Shown here: positions 42,347-51,067 of the stretch, in pieces | Numbering within the stretch: the first letter of the stretch is position 1 | Layout of the letters: every line of letters begins with the position of its first letter | Source: a bacterium | Lineage (GTDB): Bacteria > Electryoneota > Electryoneia > Electryoneales > Electryoneaceae | Direction of reading: 5' to 3' | DNA length: 64,000 nucleotides | Assembly (NCBI GenBank): GCA_020444265.1 | Contig: JAHLLH010000010.1 | Coordinates: 106,535 to 170,534 of the forward strand | The notes under the pieces: model-generated | The model's input: the letters and a program-made list of their open reading frames with translations, nothing else | What the model was told of the DNA's origin: nothing | Database searches by the model: none | Program-made: the position numbers and the translations under genes

Positions 42347-44170
42347 GTGAACTTCGTCCAGCGATATACCCGCTACCTGCGTCCGCACGCCTTCCGCATC
42401 CTCGGGATGTTTCTCTCGGGGCTGATGTTCGTGCTCTTTTCGGGGGTCTCGATCTGGATGGCGGCGGACTTCATCCAGGCACTCTTCACTGGCAAGGTGC
42501 TCGTCCCTGAGCTGCCGGAGGGACCGGTGACCATCGCCAACGTGGCCGAGGTGCTCAAGCACTACAGCGCCCAGATGGTGGCCGCAGGCAGTGCGTTGGA
42601 AACCCTCCAGCGTGCCATCCTCTTTATCGTCGGCGCCTTTTTCTTCAAGAACATCGCCCTCTACCTCCAGACGATACTCGCGGCATCGGTCGAGCAGCGT
42701 GTTGCCCAGCAGATGCGGGATGGCCTCTACGAAAAGCTGATGGCGCAGGACCTCGCCTTTTTCCACCAGCGCAAGACGGGCGACCTGGTGGCAGCAGGAG
42801 TTAATGATGTGCTCCAGCTCAACGCCGGGCTGGCGGAAGCCTTCTCAAAGCTGCTGCGCGATCCCTTGACCATTATCATGTTCCTTATCCTGCTGCTCTC
42901 GATCTCGTGGCAGATGACCCTCGGTGTGCTGGTGATCGCACCGATCGCGGGGATTGTGACAGGGGTCGCAGGGTCGAGTTTGAAACGGAAATCGAAACGG
43001 ACCCAGGCACGTCTCGGAGTGGTCTCAAGCCGTTTGAATGAGACCCTCTACGGCATGAGGATCGTGCAGGCCTATGGTGGGCAAAAGCACGAGACCAGAT
43101 CGTTTGACGAGGCGACGGAAGATCATTACCAGCATGCGGTGAAACGGGAACGATTACGCCGCCTGGTACCGCGTCTCGAGGAAATGGTTGGCGTGCTGGT
43201 GATTTCGGTGATCCTGCTGGTAGCAGGGGGAAGAGTTCTCTCCGGCCAATGGCTGCAACCGGATGATTTTGTCCGCTTCCTCGTGCTGCTCTTCGGTTTG
43301 TTGACCCCGCTGGTCAGCCTCGCAGAAGTGCAGGCCAAGCTCAAAGTGGCCGAAGGGGCAGCGGAACGGGTGTTCGATCTGATGGACGAAGAGCATCAAA
43401 TTGACGAGGTCGCTCAGCCGAAACCGGTGACCGGCTTCAAAAAAGAGATTCGCCTCGAAAAGGTGAGTTTGCAGTATGGCGGGGAACGTGGCACGGCATT
43501 GCACGATCTCGACCTCGAGATTCGACCGAAAGAGCGATTGGTCCTCGTGGGACGGTCCGGGTCGGGCAAGTCGAGCCTGTTGAACCTGCTGCCTCGTTTC
43601 TATGATCCCCACTCGGGACGTATCCTGATGGATGGCATCGACTTACGCGAGCTGGCGATTAGCGATCTACGGTCGCTGTTCGGCATCGTCTCGCAGGATG
43701 TAACCCTCTTCCACGACACGGTCCGTGCAAACATCGCCTATGGAAGGCCCGAGATGTCGATGGATCGGATTCGTGAGGTGGCAAAACAGGCTCGTGCCGA
43801 TGAGTTCATCGAGGAGCTGCCGGAGGGCTACGATACCAACCTCGGCAACCTCGGGGAACGACTAAGTGGGGGACAAAGGCAGCGTCTCAGCATCGCACGT
43901 GCCCTGCTGCTCGATCCTCCGATCCTGTTGTTGGATGAGCCCACCTCTGCGTTGGACAGTGATGTCGCCGAGGAGATCCAGAAAACCCTCGATGAAGTTG
44001 GGGAGGGGCGTACGGTGATCACCGCGACTCACCGTCTCTCGGCGATCCGTCCCGATGATCGTGTTGTGCTGCTCGACGAGGGTCGTCTCCTCGCCGATGG
44101 CACCCACACCGACCTCTACGCCAGCAGCGACCTCTATCGCGAGCTTCTCAGCAGGCAGGTAGAAGCGTAG
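42347..44170 (+). CDS. MsbA-like ABC exporter (fused membrane and ATPase domains)
   Basis: A 607-aa half-transporter working as a homodimer. The membrane domain (about 1-330) has six helices. The nucleotide-binding domain shows Walker A LVGRSGSGKSSLL, Q-loop GIVSQDVTLFHDTV, signature RLSGGQRQRLSIARA, Walker B ILLLDEPTSALD and H-loop TATHRLSAI. Overall it looks like lipid A/lipid flippase MsbA, and lipid export would fit the LPS genes in the window, but other multidrug-type exporters look alike. The start is GTG 42347; the upstream sequence is pyrimidine-rich and has no clear Shine-Dalgarno. Three repeat elements occupy its upstream gap, and a terminator follows. Confidence 0.86.
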   Translation: MNFVQRYTRYLRPHAFRILGMFLSGLMFVLFSGVSIWMAADFIQALFTGKVLVPELPEGPVTIANVAEVLKHYSAQMVAAGSALETLQRAILFIVGAFFFKNIALYLQTILAASVEQRVAQQMRDGLYEKLMAQDLAFFHQRKTGDLVAAGVNDVLQLNAGLAEAFSKLLRDPLTIIMFLILLLSISWQMTLGVLVIAPIAGIVTGVAGSSLKRKSKRTQARLGVVSSRLNETLYGMRIVQAYGGQKHETRSFDEATEDHYQHAVKRERLRRLVPRLEEMVGVLVISVILLVAGGRVLSGQWLQPDDFVRFLVLLFGLLTPLVSLAEVQAKLKVAEGAAERVFDLMDEEHQIDEVAQPKPVTGFKKEIRLEKVSLQYGGERGTALHDLDLEIRPKERLVLVGRSGSGKSSLLNLLPRFYDPHSGRILMDGIDLRELAISDLRSLFGIVSQDVTLFHDTVRANIAYGRPEMSMDRIREVAKQARADEFIEELPEGYDTNLGNLGERLSGGQRQRLSIARALLLDPPILLLDEPTSALDSDVAEEIQKTLDEVGEGRTVITATHRLSAIRPDDRVVLLDEGRLLADGTHTDLYASSDLYRELLSRQVEA

Positions 44171-44212
44171 GCCCGATTCTAAGATTCAACACATCGATTG
44201 TAGGAAAGAGGT

Positions 44213-44242
44213 TGCGTCAGGTTTGTAGACCTGACGCATTTT
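44213..44242 (+). terminator. Terminator of the ABC exporter gene
   Basis: A 10-bp perfect stem TGCGTCAGGT / ACCTGACGCA (44213-44222 with 44229-44238), a 6-nt loop and TTTT after it, 42 nt past the stop. Confidence 0.85.
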
Positions 44243-44288
44243 CGTTGGATGAATAAAACCCAACTTGACCAGCAAGGCGGGCAACGCT

Positions 44289-44333
44289 AAAAAGAGAGAG
44301 AAAAGCGTCCGGAGTACCGGGGACTCCGGACGC
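44289..44333 (-). terminator. Strong minus-strand terminator for the 72-codon gene
   Basis: An 11-bp perfect stem (GCGTCCGGAGT at 44305-44315 with complement 44323-44333) and a 7-nt loop. On the minus strand it is followed by a T-rich tail of some 16 nt (TTTTCTCTCTCTTTTT). It lies 75 nt beyond the stop of the small minus-strand gene and has no other gene to serve. Confidence 0.8.
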
Positions 44334-44407
44334 TCACTGCACGCGCCCATGGGCAGCGCTTGGGACGGGTTAACTGGAGGGAGAACCCGTCCACAGGGAG
44401 AGTCGTT

Positions 44408-44626
44408 CTATAGCATGATCCCGCAGAAATGGCCCCGGAAGTAAATCAGATACTGGATATCACCGGCCCCTTGCCCAAGACGGAACCCCAGGTTACGCAG
44501 GGAGGCGGGCTTGGCTGTGTCGCTGGAGACTACCAGCCATTCCTTGCTGCGAGAACCGTCCTCTGTGAACGGGATTCCATGTTCTGCCAACAATTCGCGG
44601 GTCATCATCGTCTGCTGTTGTTCCAT
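44408..44626 (-). CDS. Small orphan protein, 72 aa, unknown
   Basis: A 72-aa reading frame starting with ATG at 44626 and ending in HFCGIML. I recognise no family. Support that it is real: a strong GGAGGAG directly upstream at ideal spacing, a well-formed minus-strand terminator downstream, and protein-like composition with a helical N-terminal (TRELLAEHGIPF), a strand-like WLVVSS and the segment SLRNLGFRLGQGAGDIQYLIYF. It has no predicted signal or membrane helix. The frame continues far upstream through repeat DNA (translating to the typical WIPGQARDD of a dispersed repeat), which is not coding. It stands alone on the minus strand between two plus-strand units. Confidence 0.62.
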   Translation of the reverse strand: MEQQQTMMTRELLAEHGIPFTEDGSRSKEWLVVSSDTAKPASLRNLGFRLGQGAGDIQYLIYFRGHFCGIML

Positions 44627-45028
44627 GTTCTCCTCCCCGTCTTCCGGGCCTTCCCATGTAGGACAGGGATGGACGGTAAAAGGTTGCAGCGGGGAGGGGG
44701 TTCCGTCTCTCTGCCGGTTAGATCGAGTGTCATCCCGGGCTTGACCCGGGATCCAGCCGAGAAGGGTGTAGCAGGACGAGAATGCCAGGCCTGAGGACAA
44801 ATCCCCCTTGACACTCAAGGAGGATATGCTCGAGAAAGTTCGAGCGAAGCCATCGATCCATCCTCCTCGCAGAATCGCACGTGCCGCGCGTAGCACGGGC
44901 AGGATGCCCGTTCCACCAAACCCATCTCGCTTCCCCTGTGGACCAGCCAACTCCACTTGGCCCGACCCCCTGTGGTGTGTACCTTTCCCCCTTGTATAAT
45001 TCCCCGAATAAGGAGCACCATTTTCCCC
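44627..45028. other. Repeat-bearing intergenic region upstream of tatD
   Basis: About 400 nt. Contains a dispersed-repeat palindrome (TCCCGGG / CCCGGGA, 44727-44756) of the very widespread CATCCCGGGCTTGACCCGGGATC kind, and a 19-nt copy of the hairpin from 41931-41949 in inverted orientation (44893-44911). TATAAT at 44995-45000 could be a -10 for the tatD operon, but no good -35 is visible. No protein-like frame on the plus strand. Confidence 0.55.
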
Positions 45029-45832
45029 ATGGCGACTTTCATTGACACTCATCTCCACCTTACTTGGCCCACCTTGCGAGAGGATATCCCGGAGGTGGTC
45101 CGACGTGCCCGTGAAGCGGGTGTCGGCGCAATGGTTGATCTTGGTACCAGCCTTTCCACCTCGCTGAACGCGCAGAAACATGCGCATCAGTTTGAGGGGG
45201 TCTACTTTGCGGCCGGGATTCACCCCAATGATGCCGCTGAAGCGGAGGAGGGGGACCTGGAACGGATCGCCGAGCTGGTGAAGGATGACAAATGTGTCGC
45301 TGTCGGTGAAATCGGGCTTGATTACTACCGGGATTATGCGGCACCAGAGGTACAGAAGAATCTCTTTCGTGCCCAGCTAGCCTTGGCGCGCGAGGTGGGC
45401 AAGCCGGTGGTCATCCACGACAGGGAAGCATCCGAGGACATTCTTCGCGTCCTGGAAGAAGAGGGGTACGATGGCCACAGTTCACCGGGCGGAGTCTTCC
45501 ACTGTTTCGCGGGCGATGTGGCAATGGTCGAGGAGGTAGTGAAACGGGGGTTTTATCTCTCCTTCACAGGGAATGTGACCTTCAAAAAAACGGATCGTCT
45601 AGAACCCCTCGCAGCTGCCCCGCTGGACCGTCTGATGATCGAAACAGACAGCCCCTTCATGGCGCCAGTTCCGCATCGAGGGAAGCGTAATGAACCCGCC
45701 TTTGTACCCTATGTTGCGGCGACAATCGCACGAGTGAAAGAACTGCCGCTGGAGGAGGTCGCACGAGCAACGACAGCAAACGCGATCCGGTTCTTCAACC
45801 TGAACGGTATCAATTTCGAGGACCGGGACTGA
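45029..45832 (+). CDS. tatD: TatD family metal-dependent DNase
   Basis: A 267-aa TIM-barrel hydrolase of the TatD/YcfH family, 3'-5' DNase with roles in DNA repair and turnover. Metal ligands seen: DTHLHL at the N-terminus, VGEIGLDYYRD (Glu), VVIHDREA (His), VFHCFAGD (His) and IETDSPFM (Asp). The ATG at 45029 matches the family start; the frame opens 24 codons earlier. An AAGGAG lies about 13 nt upstream, slightly far. First gene of a long plus-strand run; its stop overlaps the next ATG by one base. Confidence 0.92.
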   Translation: MATFIDTHLHLTWPTLREDIPEVVRRAREAGVGAMVDLGTSLSTSLNAQKHAHQFEGVYFAAGIHPNDAAEAEEGDLERIAELVKDDKCVAVGEIGLDYYRDYAAPEVQKNLFRAQLALAREVGKPVVIHDREASEDILRVLEEEGYDGHSSPGGVFHCFAGDVAMVEEVVKRGFYLSFTGNVTFKKTDRLEPLAAAPLDRLMIETDSPFMAPVPHRGKRNEPAFVPYVAATIARVKELPLEEVARATTANAIRFFNLNGINFEDRD

Positions 45833-46617
45833 TGGGACGTCACCACCTGCAAATCCCGGCACGTGCAGAGCGGATCGATGTCGAGCCCTATGCCTGCCTT
45901 GCCCGGTATTACGACGAGGTGATGGACCATGTCGACTACAAGGGATGGGCCAACTTTGTCTCCCGCGTGGTGAAACGGCATGGCCGCAAGTTTTCTCGCG
46001 GAATCGATTTCGCCTGCGGAACAGGGATGCTGGCACGTCACATGACCGGTCATGGCTATGATATGGTCGGGGTGGATGGCAGCGTCCAGATGATTGAAAA
46101 AGCCAGGAAATTGAAGGGGAAACGAGGCCATTCCCTCGAGTTTCAGGTCTGCGACCTGCGAGAACTGCCGATGGTCCCGCGTCAGCAACTCGTCCTCTGC
46201 CTCTACGATTCGTTGAACTACATCATGGACGAGGAGGGTGTCGCAGACTTTTTCCGTGTCGCCCACTCTTTGCTTGAACAAGATGGCTTGCTGATCATTG
46301 ACCTCAGCACCGATGCGAACAGCCGTTTCCACTTCAGCGACTACGTGATCGAGGAGCAGGTCGAAGGCGCCTCGTACCGTCGGGTGTCCCGTTACGACAC
46401 CAACCGTCGCATCCAGCACAATGTCTTCAACATCTACCCGGATGATGAAGAGGTTGTGTATGTTGAGCACCATAAGCAGAAAATCTGGGAAGTGGCAGCG
46501 GTTATTGATATCATGATGGGGGAAGGGTTCCGTGTGGACGCAGTCTACCACGAGATGACCTTCCGTCGCGGCGATGAGGAGAGCGACCGGGTGCACATTG
46601 TGGCGGAGCCGGTATGA
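45832..46617 (+). CDS. Class I SAM-dependent methyltransferase
   Basis: A 261-aa methyltransferase with the Rossmann-like SAM fold. Seen: YACLARYYDEVMDHVDY near the N-terminus, typical of a group annotated as methyltransferase domain 25; motif I GIDFACGTGMLARHM; acidic loop VGVDGSVQMI; motif II CLYDSLNYIMDE; and LLIIDLSTD. The substrate is unknown; small molecules are usual for this group. It starts on the tatD stop and ends in an ATGA overlap with ftsE, so it is coupled to both. Confidence 0.82.
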   Translation: MGRHHLQIPARAERIDVEPYACLARYYDEVMDHVDYKGWANFVSRVVKRHGRKFSRGIDFACGTGMLARHMTGHGYDMVGVDGSVQMIEKARKLKGKRGHSLEFQVCDLRELPMVPRQQLVLCLYDSLNYIMDEEGVADFFRVAHSLLEQDGLLIIDLSTDANSRFHFSDYVIEEQVEGASYRRVSRYDTNRRIQHNVFNIYPDDEEVVYVEHHKQKIWEVAAVIDIMMGEGFRVDAVYHEMTFRRGDEESDRVHIVAEPV

Positions 46618-47288
46618 TCGAGTTGATCCGTGTGACACGAGAATACCGCAAGGGACGCGGGATTCATGACATTTCGCTGCGCGTCGGCAAAGGCGACTGG
46701 GTGGTGATTGTCGGTCATGCGGGGGCGGGGAAATCCACCTTGCTGCGTACTGTCTACGCTGAACATCGCCCGGACAGCGGCGAAGTAATCGTAGGTGACT
46801 ACCGTCTCTCATCGATGAATGACCGTAAGATTCCCAAGATGCGCAGGCTTCTCGGGATTGTGGACCAGGAGCTGGCCCTCGTGCAGGACCGCACGGTTTA
46901 CCAGAACGTTGCCCTGGTCGGTGAGGTGCTTGGCTGGTCACGCAACAAAACCAGGGCAGCATCGCTGCGTGTGCTGAACCGCGTTGGACTGTACAATCAT
47001 CTCGATGCCTATCCTTCTCAGCTCAGTTTCGGGGAACAGCGACGTTTAGCGATTGCACGTGCCCTCGTAGGCGATCCCTTCGCTCTTATCATGGACGAAC
47101 CGCTTGGCCATCTTGATCAGGAGACTGCGCTGGGGATTGTCGATCTGCTCGCCTCGATCCACGCACGAGGAACTGCGATGCTGCTGGCGACTCACCGTGT
47201 GGAACTCTTCGGCGAGAATCCGATCCGGGTACATACCCTCGAGCGTGGGCATCTGACGCTGGCAAGGAACGCGGAGGAGAATGCATGA
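46614..47288 (+). CDS. ftsE: Cell division ATP-binding protein FtsE
   Basis: ABC ATPase of 224 aa that with FtsX forms the FtsEX complex controlling peptidoglycan hydrolases at the septum. Seen: Walker A IVGHAGAGKSTLL, Q-loop GIVDQELALVQDRTVYQNVAL, signature LSFGEQRRLAIARAL, Walker B ALIMDEPLGHLD and H-loop LLATHRVE. The second Gly of the LSGGEQ signature is Phe; the FtsE-typical DRTVYQNV segment supports the name. It is joined to ftsX by a 4-nt ATGA overlap. Confidence 0.9.
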   Translation: MIELIRVTREYRKGRGIHDISLRVGKGDWVVIVGHAGAGKSTLLRTVYAEHRPDSGEVIVGDYRLSSMNDRKIPKMRRLLGIVDQELALVQDRTVYQNVALVGEVLGWSRNKTRAASLRVLNRVGLYNHLDAYPSQLSFGEQRRLAIARALVGDPFALIMDEPLGHLDQETALGIVDLLASIHARGTAMLLATHRVELFGENPIRVHTLERGHLTLARNAEENA

Positions 47289-48133
47289 GGAAAATGTTCT
47301 TCGTCCTCCGTGAAGCGACTCGTGCCCTGGCACGAGCCGGTCTTGCGGGGTGGCTGGCGATTCTCTCATTGGCGACGCTTGCGGCCTTCGGGACTGCCTT
47401 GTACGGAGCACGGCAGGCGTTGGATGTGACCGAGCAGCAGCTCCTCTCTCAGTTCGAGATGGAAGCCTTTCTCAAACCGGGACGGGAAGATCGTCAGCAG
47501 GCTGTCGCAAACTGGATTGGTGCTCGGCCCGGAGTGACCAGGGTGGACCTGATCAGTAAGGAAGAGGCCGCCGAACGTTTCAGCGAACAGTATGGTGGCG
47601 AGCTGTTTGACCTGCTCGCAGAAAATCCATTGCCGGTTTCGGTGGTGATTCATTACGATCCGAGTTTTGTCGAGTCGAGCTGGATTTCTGCGGAGGCGGG
47701 GGAGATCGGGAACCATGAGGATGTTGACGAGGTAGCCTACGAGGGCGAGCTTTTGATACGTCTTGAGGAACTCGGTGGTCAGGTGGGGCTCTACCTGGTG
47801 TTCGCGGCATCAGTTCTTGCTGCGGTCGCTATTTTCCTCACCTTTCAGTCGGTGCGTGTCGCGGTCAAAAGTGGTCTTGCCTGGGCAAGGGCGGTACGAT
47901 TTATCGGCGGAACAGAACGACAGGTCCGTCAGCCGTTTATCGCAGCGGGCATGCTTGCCGGGCTTATGGGAGGATTGTTCGGGGCGGGTCTCACCGCAGC
48001 CGGGCAGCTTCTTCTCGCCCAGAGTGGTGTAGTCCCGCCACCGGTCTGGACAATCCCCAGTGCAGTCGTGGGCGTGGTGATCGTAATTGGTGGAATCGGC
48101 GCTTCAGCAGCGATCGGGCGGCCTCGCCGGTAA
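47285..48133 (+). CDS. ftsX: Cell division protein FtsX
   Basis: Membrane subunit of FtsEX, 282 aa. One helix near residues 20-40 (WLAILSLATLAAFGTALYG), an extracytoplasmic domain of about 120 residues with FLKPGREDRQQAVANWI and LISKEEAAERFSEQYG (the FtsX ECD), then three helices (about 165-190, 215-240, 255-275). This is the 4-helix FtsX topology. Directly follows ftsE, as in most bacteria. Confidence 0.9.
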   Translation: MRKMFFVLREATRALARAGLAGWLAILSLATLAAFGTALYGARQALDVTEQQLLSQFEMEAFLKPGREDRQQAVANWIGARPGVTRVDLISKEEAAERFSEQYGGELFDLLAENPLPVSVVIHYDPSFVESSWISAEAGEIGNHEDVDEVAYEGELLIRLEELGGQVGLYLVFAASVLAAVAIFLTFQSVRVAVKSGLAWARAVRFIGGTERQVRQPFIAAGMLAGLMGGLFGAGLTAAGQLLLAQSGVVPPPVWTIPSAVVGVVIVIGGIGASAAIGRPRR

Positions 48134-48168
48134 ATATGAGCAGTGTGAACCGTAGTTGGTAAGGATAC

Positions 48169-49224
48169 ATGGCGAACCAGAAACGACATTATCCCTCGTT
48201 GACGGAACGGCAGGAGGCGGTGTTCACCGCCGTCCTGCAACAGTATGTTACGTCGGCACGTGCTGTCGGCTCGCGTAACCTTGCGAAACGGCTCACGCTC
48301 GACCTCTCGCCGGCCACAGTTCGCAATGTGATGGCCGACCTCGAGGAAATGGGGATGCTCTCCCATCCCCACACCTCCGCTGGGCGAGTACCGACTACCC
48401 TCGGCTATGGCTACTATGTCGACTCGATGATGCACCGTGTCGAGCTGACGGATGATGAGCAGCGCGAATTCAGCCAGGCGTTGAAAGAGGTGATGATTGG
48501 TGGAGTGAATGAGGTGCTGGACCGTGCCGGGGAAACTCTCGCACGAGTCAGCACCCTTATTTCGGTAGTATTATCACCGCGAATGGCAGACGGCATCCTG
48601 CACAAGATTGATCTGGTGCGGATTGCGACCGGTCGTCTGTTGGTTGTCCTCTCGATCCGCAATGGCTTCGTCCGGAGTATCCTGCTGGAAATCTCTTCAA
48701 CCTTGAAGGATGAAGAGATCGATGCAGCGAAACGTTTGCTGAATGAACGTCTGAGCGGTTTGACCCTGGGCGAGGTTCGTCACACAATCGACAAACGTCT
48801 CGCAGGAGTAAGTGAGAGTAGTACACCGTTGATCAAGCTGGTGGTGGATTCCGCCGACCACATCTTCCGTCCCGACCGTGTCGAGGAAATCCATGTGGAC
48901 GGCACCCGAAATGTGCTCGACCATCCCGAATTTGCCAACATGGACCAGATGAAAGCAGTCATCGAGATCCTCGAAGACCGTGATGTCATCATGCATTTGT
49001 TGGAAAAAGGGCAGCACAAAATGGATGATGGGGTGAGAATATCGATTGGCGAAGAACTGGGGCAGGGGTCCCTCGAATCGTGCAGTGTGGTGACCGCTGG
49101 CTACTCATTGGGCGACACCGAGGGAACTCTCGGGATCATCGGTCCGACCAGGATGGACTACGCACGTGTGGTCAGTTTGGTTAACTTCGCCGCGAGCACC
49201 TTAAACCGAAGATTGATCGATTAG
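48169..49224 (+). CDS. hrcA: Heat-inducible transcription repressor HrcA
   Basis: A 351-aa repressor of groE and dnaK operons that binds CIRCE operators. Seen: N-terminal winged helix LTERQEAVFTAVLQQYVTSARAVGSR split over the first 30 residues, DLSPATVRNVMADLEEMGML and HPHTSAGRVPTTLGYGYYVD, all highly specific; the C-terminal part contains IGEELGQGSLESCSVVTAGY and GPTRMDYARVVSLV. Lies 35 nt after ftsX and 91 nt before grpE. I could not find a canonical CIRCE in either gap. Confidence 0.95.
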   Translation: MANQKRHYPSLTERQEAVFTAVLQQYVTSARAVGSRNLAKRLTLDLSPATVRNVMADLEEMGMLSHPHTSAGRVPTTLGYGYYVDSMMHRVELTDDEQREFSQALKEVMIGGVNEVLDRAGETLARVSTLISVVLSPRMADGILHKIDLVRIATGRLLVVLSIRNGFVRSILLEISSTLKDEEIDAAKRLLNERLSGLTLGEVRHTIDKRLAGVSESSTPLIKLVVDSADHIFRPDRVEEIHVDGTRNVLDHPEFANMDQMKAVIEILEDRDVIMHLLEKGQHKMDDGVRISIGEELGQGSLESCSVVTAGYSLGDTEGTLGIIGPTRMDYARVVSLVNFAASTLNRRLID

Positions 49225-49315
49225 GGCTATATCTGGAGTGAACCCAGGCAACTGAAAGCTGAGGCAACCCCTTCAGGATACAGTACTTCAACACTAAGTG
49301 CAGGAAACAATAGAC

Positions 49316-49891
49316 GTGAGCAAGGCAAAGAAATCCGCCAAGACGGCGGACAAAGAGACTAGGCAACAGGCTGCTGAGGCAGCATCTCCCGAAGAAAGTG
49401 CCACCGTGGAGTTTTCTGGCGCGGAAGAAAAGGTCGAGGCTCTGACGGCTGAGAACGACAAGCTTCGTGACCAGATGCTGCGTGCACGAGCTGAATTTGA
49501 GAACTTCAAACGCCGCCGTAACCAGGAGATGGAGCAATTCTCCCAGCTTGCCAACGAGGGTCTGATCGGGGATCTACTCCCGATTCTGGATGATTTTGAC
49601 CTGATGCTGGCGAACGCGGAGAAGAGTGGGGAAGCTGGATCACTGCTCGAAGGAGCACAGATGATCCGTCAGAAACTCTTTACCGCCCTGGAAAAGCGTG
49701 GGCTCGAGTCAATTGATGCGAAAGGGAAACCTTTCGATCCAGATCTCCACGAAGCATTGATGCAGATGCCGGTTCCGGGAGTTGAAGCAGGTACGATCGT
49801 TGAAGTTCACCAGCCAGGCTATCGCCTTGCGGGGAAACTGATCCGGGCCAGCCGAGTGATTGTCGCATCGGAAGCGGACGGGGAGAACTGA
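49316..49891 (+). CDS. grpE: Nucleotide exchange factor GrpE
   Basis: DnaK nucleotide exchange factor of 191 aa. A low-complexity acidic N-terminus is followed by a long coiled coil (KVEALTAENDKLRDQMLRARAEFENFKRR) and the beta-domain with ILDDFDLMLAN, GLESIDAKGKPFDPDLHEAL and GYRLAGKLIRASRVIVA, all conserved. I choose GTG 49316 because AGGAAA is placed 9-10 nt upstream; the frame is open from a GTG at 49298. dnaJ starts just after its stop. dnaK is not in the window. Confidence 0.94.
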   Translation: MSKAKKSAKTADKETRQQAAEAASPEESATVEFSGAEEKVEALTAENDKLRDQMLRARAEFENFKRRRNQEMEQFSQLANEGLIGDLLPILDDFDLMLANAEKSGEAGSLLEGAQMIRQKLFTALEKRGLESIDAKGKPFDPDLHEALMQMPVPGVEAGTIVEVHQPGYRLAGKLIRASRVIVASEADGEN

Positions 49892-49892
49892 T

Positions 49893-51050
49893 TTGGCGAA
49901 GCGTGACTATTACGAAATTCTAGGCATTGAACGGTCATCTGATGGCGAGACAGTAAAAAAAGCCTATCGCAAGCTGGCGATGCAGTACCATCCGGACCGA
50001 AACAAGGGGGATGCGAAGGCGGAAGAACGGTTCAAGGAAATCGGCGAAGCCTACGCAATCCTTTCTGATCCCGATAAACGTGCCCGGTACGACCGTTTTG
50101 GCCATTCGGCGACCAGTCCTGGTGCGGAAGGCTTTGGCGGCGGCATGGACATCGACCCCTTCGAGGTCTTCCGCTCCTTCATGGGTGGATTCGGCTTCGG
50201 GGACATTTTCGGCGGTGCTGCCGGGGGTGGCGGGGGACGAGGCCCGCGAAACTTCCGTGGACGCGACCTCCAGGTGAACCTCGGAGTAACCCTCGAGGAA
50301 ATCGCCGAGGGAACAACAAAAAAGATCCGAGTCAATCGCTACGAACCCTGCGAAACCTGCGAGGGCAAAGGGACGAAAGAAGGGAAGGAGCCGACAACAT
50401 GCTCCACCTGTAAGGGTGCCGGGGAGGTTCGTCAGGTGACTCGCTCCTTCTTCGGACAGATGGTCAATGTGATGCCCTGCCCGACCTGTTCGGGCAAGGG
50501 GACGGTGATTGAGGATCCCTGTAATACTTGTGGTGGCGAAGGCCGAAACAAGACGGCTGGCACTGTATCGATCAAGGTGCCGGCGGGTGTTGGAGATGGC
50601 AATTACCTCACCATCCATGGTGAGGGGCATGCTGGTCCCTGGAGCGGTCCCTCCGGTGACCTGATTGTTGTCTTTGAACAGAAGAATCATGAAGCGTTTG
50701 AGCGTCACAATGACGATATTCTTTACAGCCTTCGCATTTCTCTGCCAGAAGCAGTTCTGGGTGCTACGGTAGAGGTGCCGGTCCTCGGCGGACAGGCGGA
50801 GATGGAAATCCCCGCTGGGATTCAGCCGGGCAAGGTTCTGAGGATGCGAAACAAGGGTATTCGTCACCTCAACGCCTCTGGACGTGGAGATCAGCTTGTC
50901 CGGGTGGATGTTTACATCCCGGAAAAACCAAGTACAGAAGTGAAAGAGGTCTTCGAAAAGCTACGGGATGTCGATGGCATCACCCCGCCCGCAAGGCATG
51001 GGAAATCCTTCTTTCGTAAGATGAAGGACCACATTTTCGGCGGGGAGTAA
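49893..51050 (+). CDS. dnaJ: Chaperone protein DnaJ
   Basis: Hsp40 co-chaperone of DnaK, 385 aa. J-domain (about 1-70) with YYEILGIERSSDGETVKKAYRKLA split by the usual helices and the HPDRN loop, a Gly/Phe-rich linker (GGGMDIDPFEVF, GGAAGGGGGRGPRNF), four zinc-finger repeats (CETCEGKG, CSTCKGAG, CPTCSGKG, CNTCGGEG), and the C-terminal substrate domain with VPAGVGDG. Start is TTG 49893, 1 nt after the grpE stop, with GGGGAG seven nt upstream. The order hrcA-grpE-dnaJ without dnaK between is less common. Confidence 0.95.
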   Translation: MAKRDYYEILGIERSSDGETVKKAYRKLAMQYHPDRNKGDAKAEERFKEIGEAYAILSDPDKRARYDRFGHSATSPGAEGFGGGMDIDPFEVFRSFMGGFGFGDIFGGAAGGGGGRGPRNFRGRDLQVNLGVTLEEIAEGTTKKIRVNRYEPCETCEGKGTKEGKEPTTCSTCKGAGEVRQVTRSFFGQMVNVMPCPTCSGKGTVIEDPCNTCGGEGRNKTAGTVSIKVPAGVGDGNYLTIHGEGHAGPWSGPSGDLIVVFEQKNHEAFERHNDDILYSLRISLPEAVLGATVEVPVLGGQAEMEIPAGIQPGKVLRMRNKGIRHLNASGRGDQLVRVDVYIPEKPSTEVKEVFEKLRDVDGITPPARHGKSFFRKMKDHIFGGE

Positions 51051-51067
51051 AAAGGGGGATAAACGTT

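Noticed and set aside
44256..44287. Degenerate copy of the CCGGCTTG palindromic repeat
   Set aside because: Partial similarity only, with several mismatches and indels; not distinguishable from chance by eye.
44995..45000. Promoter -10 for the tatD operon
   Set aside because: TATAAT is exact, but the region 17 nt upstream has no -35 resemblance; left as a note only.
44627..45223. N-terminal extension of the small minus-strand frame
   Set aside because: It runs through repeat DNA and into antisense of tatD; the strong ribosome site at 44626 marks the true start.
45709..46962. 417-codon minus-strand frame over tatD, the methyltransferase and ftsE
   Set aside because: It is antisense to three genes with clear motifs and its composition is Arg/His/Pro rich, typical of a shadow frame.
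49225..49315. CIRCE operator between hrcA and grpE
   Set aside because: A short CACTAAGTGC palindrome is present, but it does not match the 9-N9-9 CIRCE pattern.
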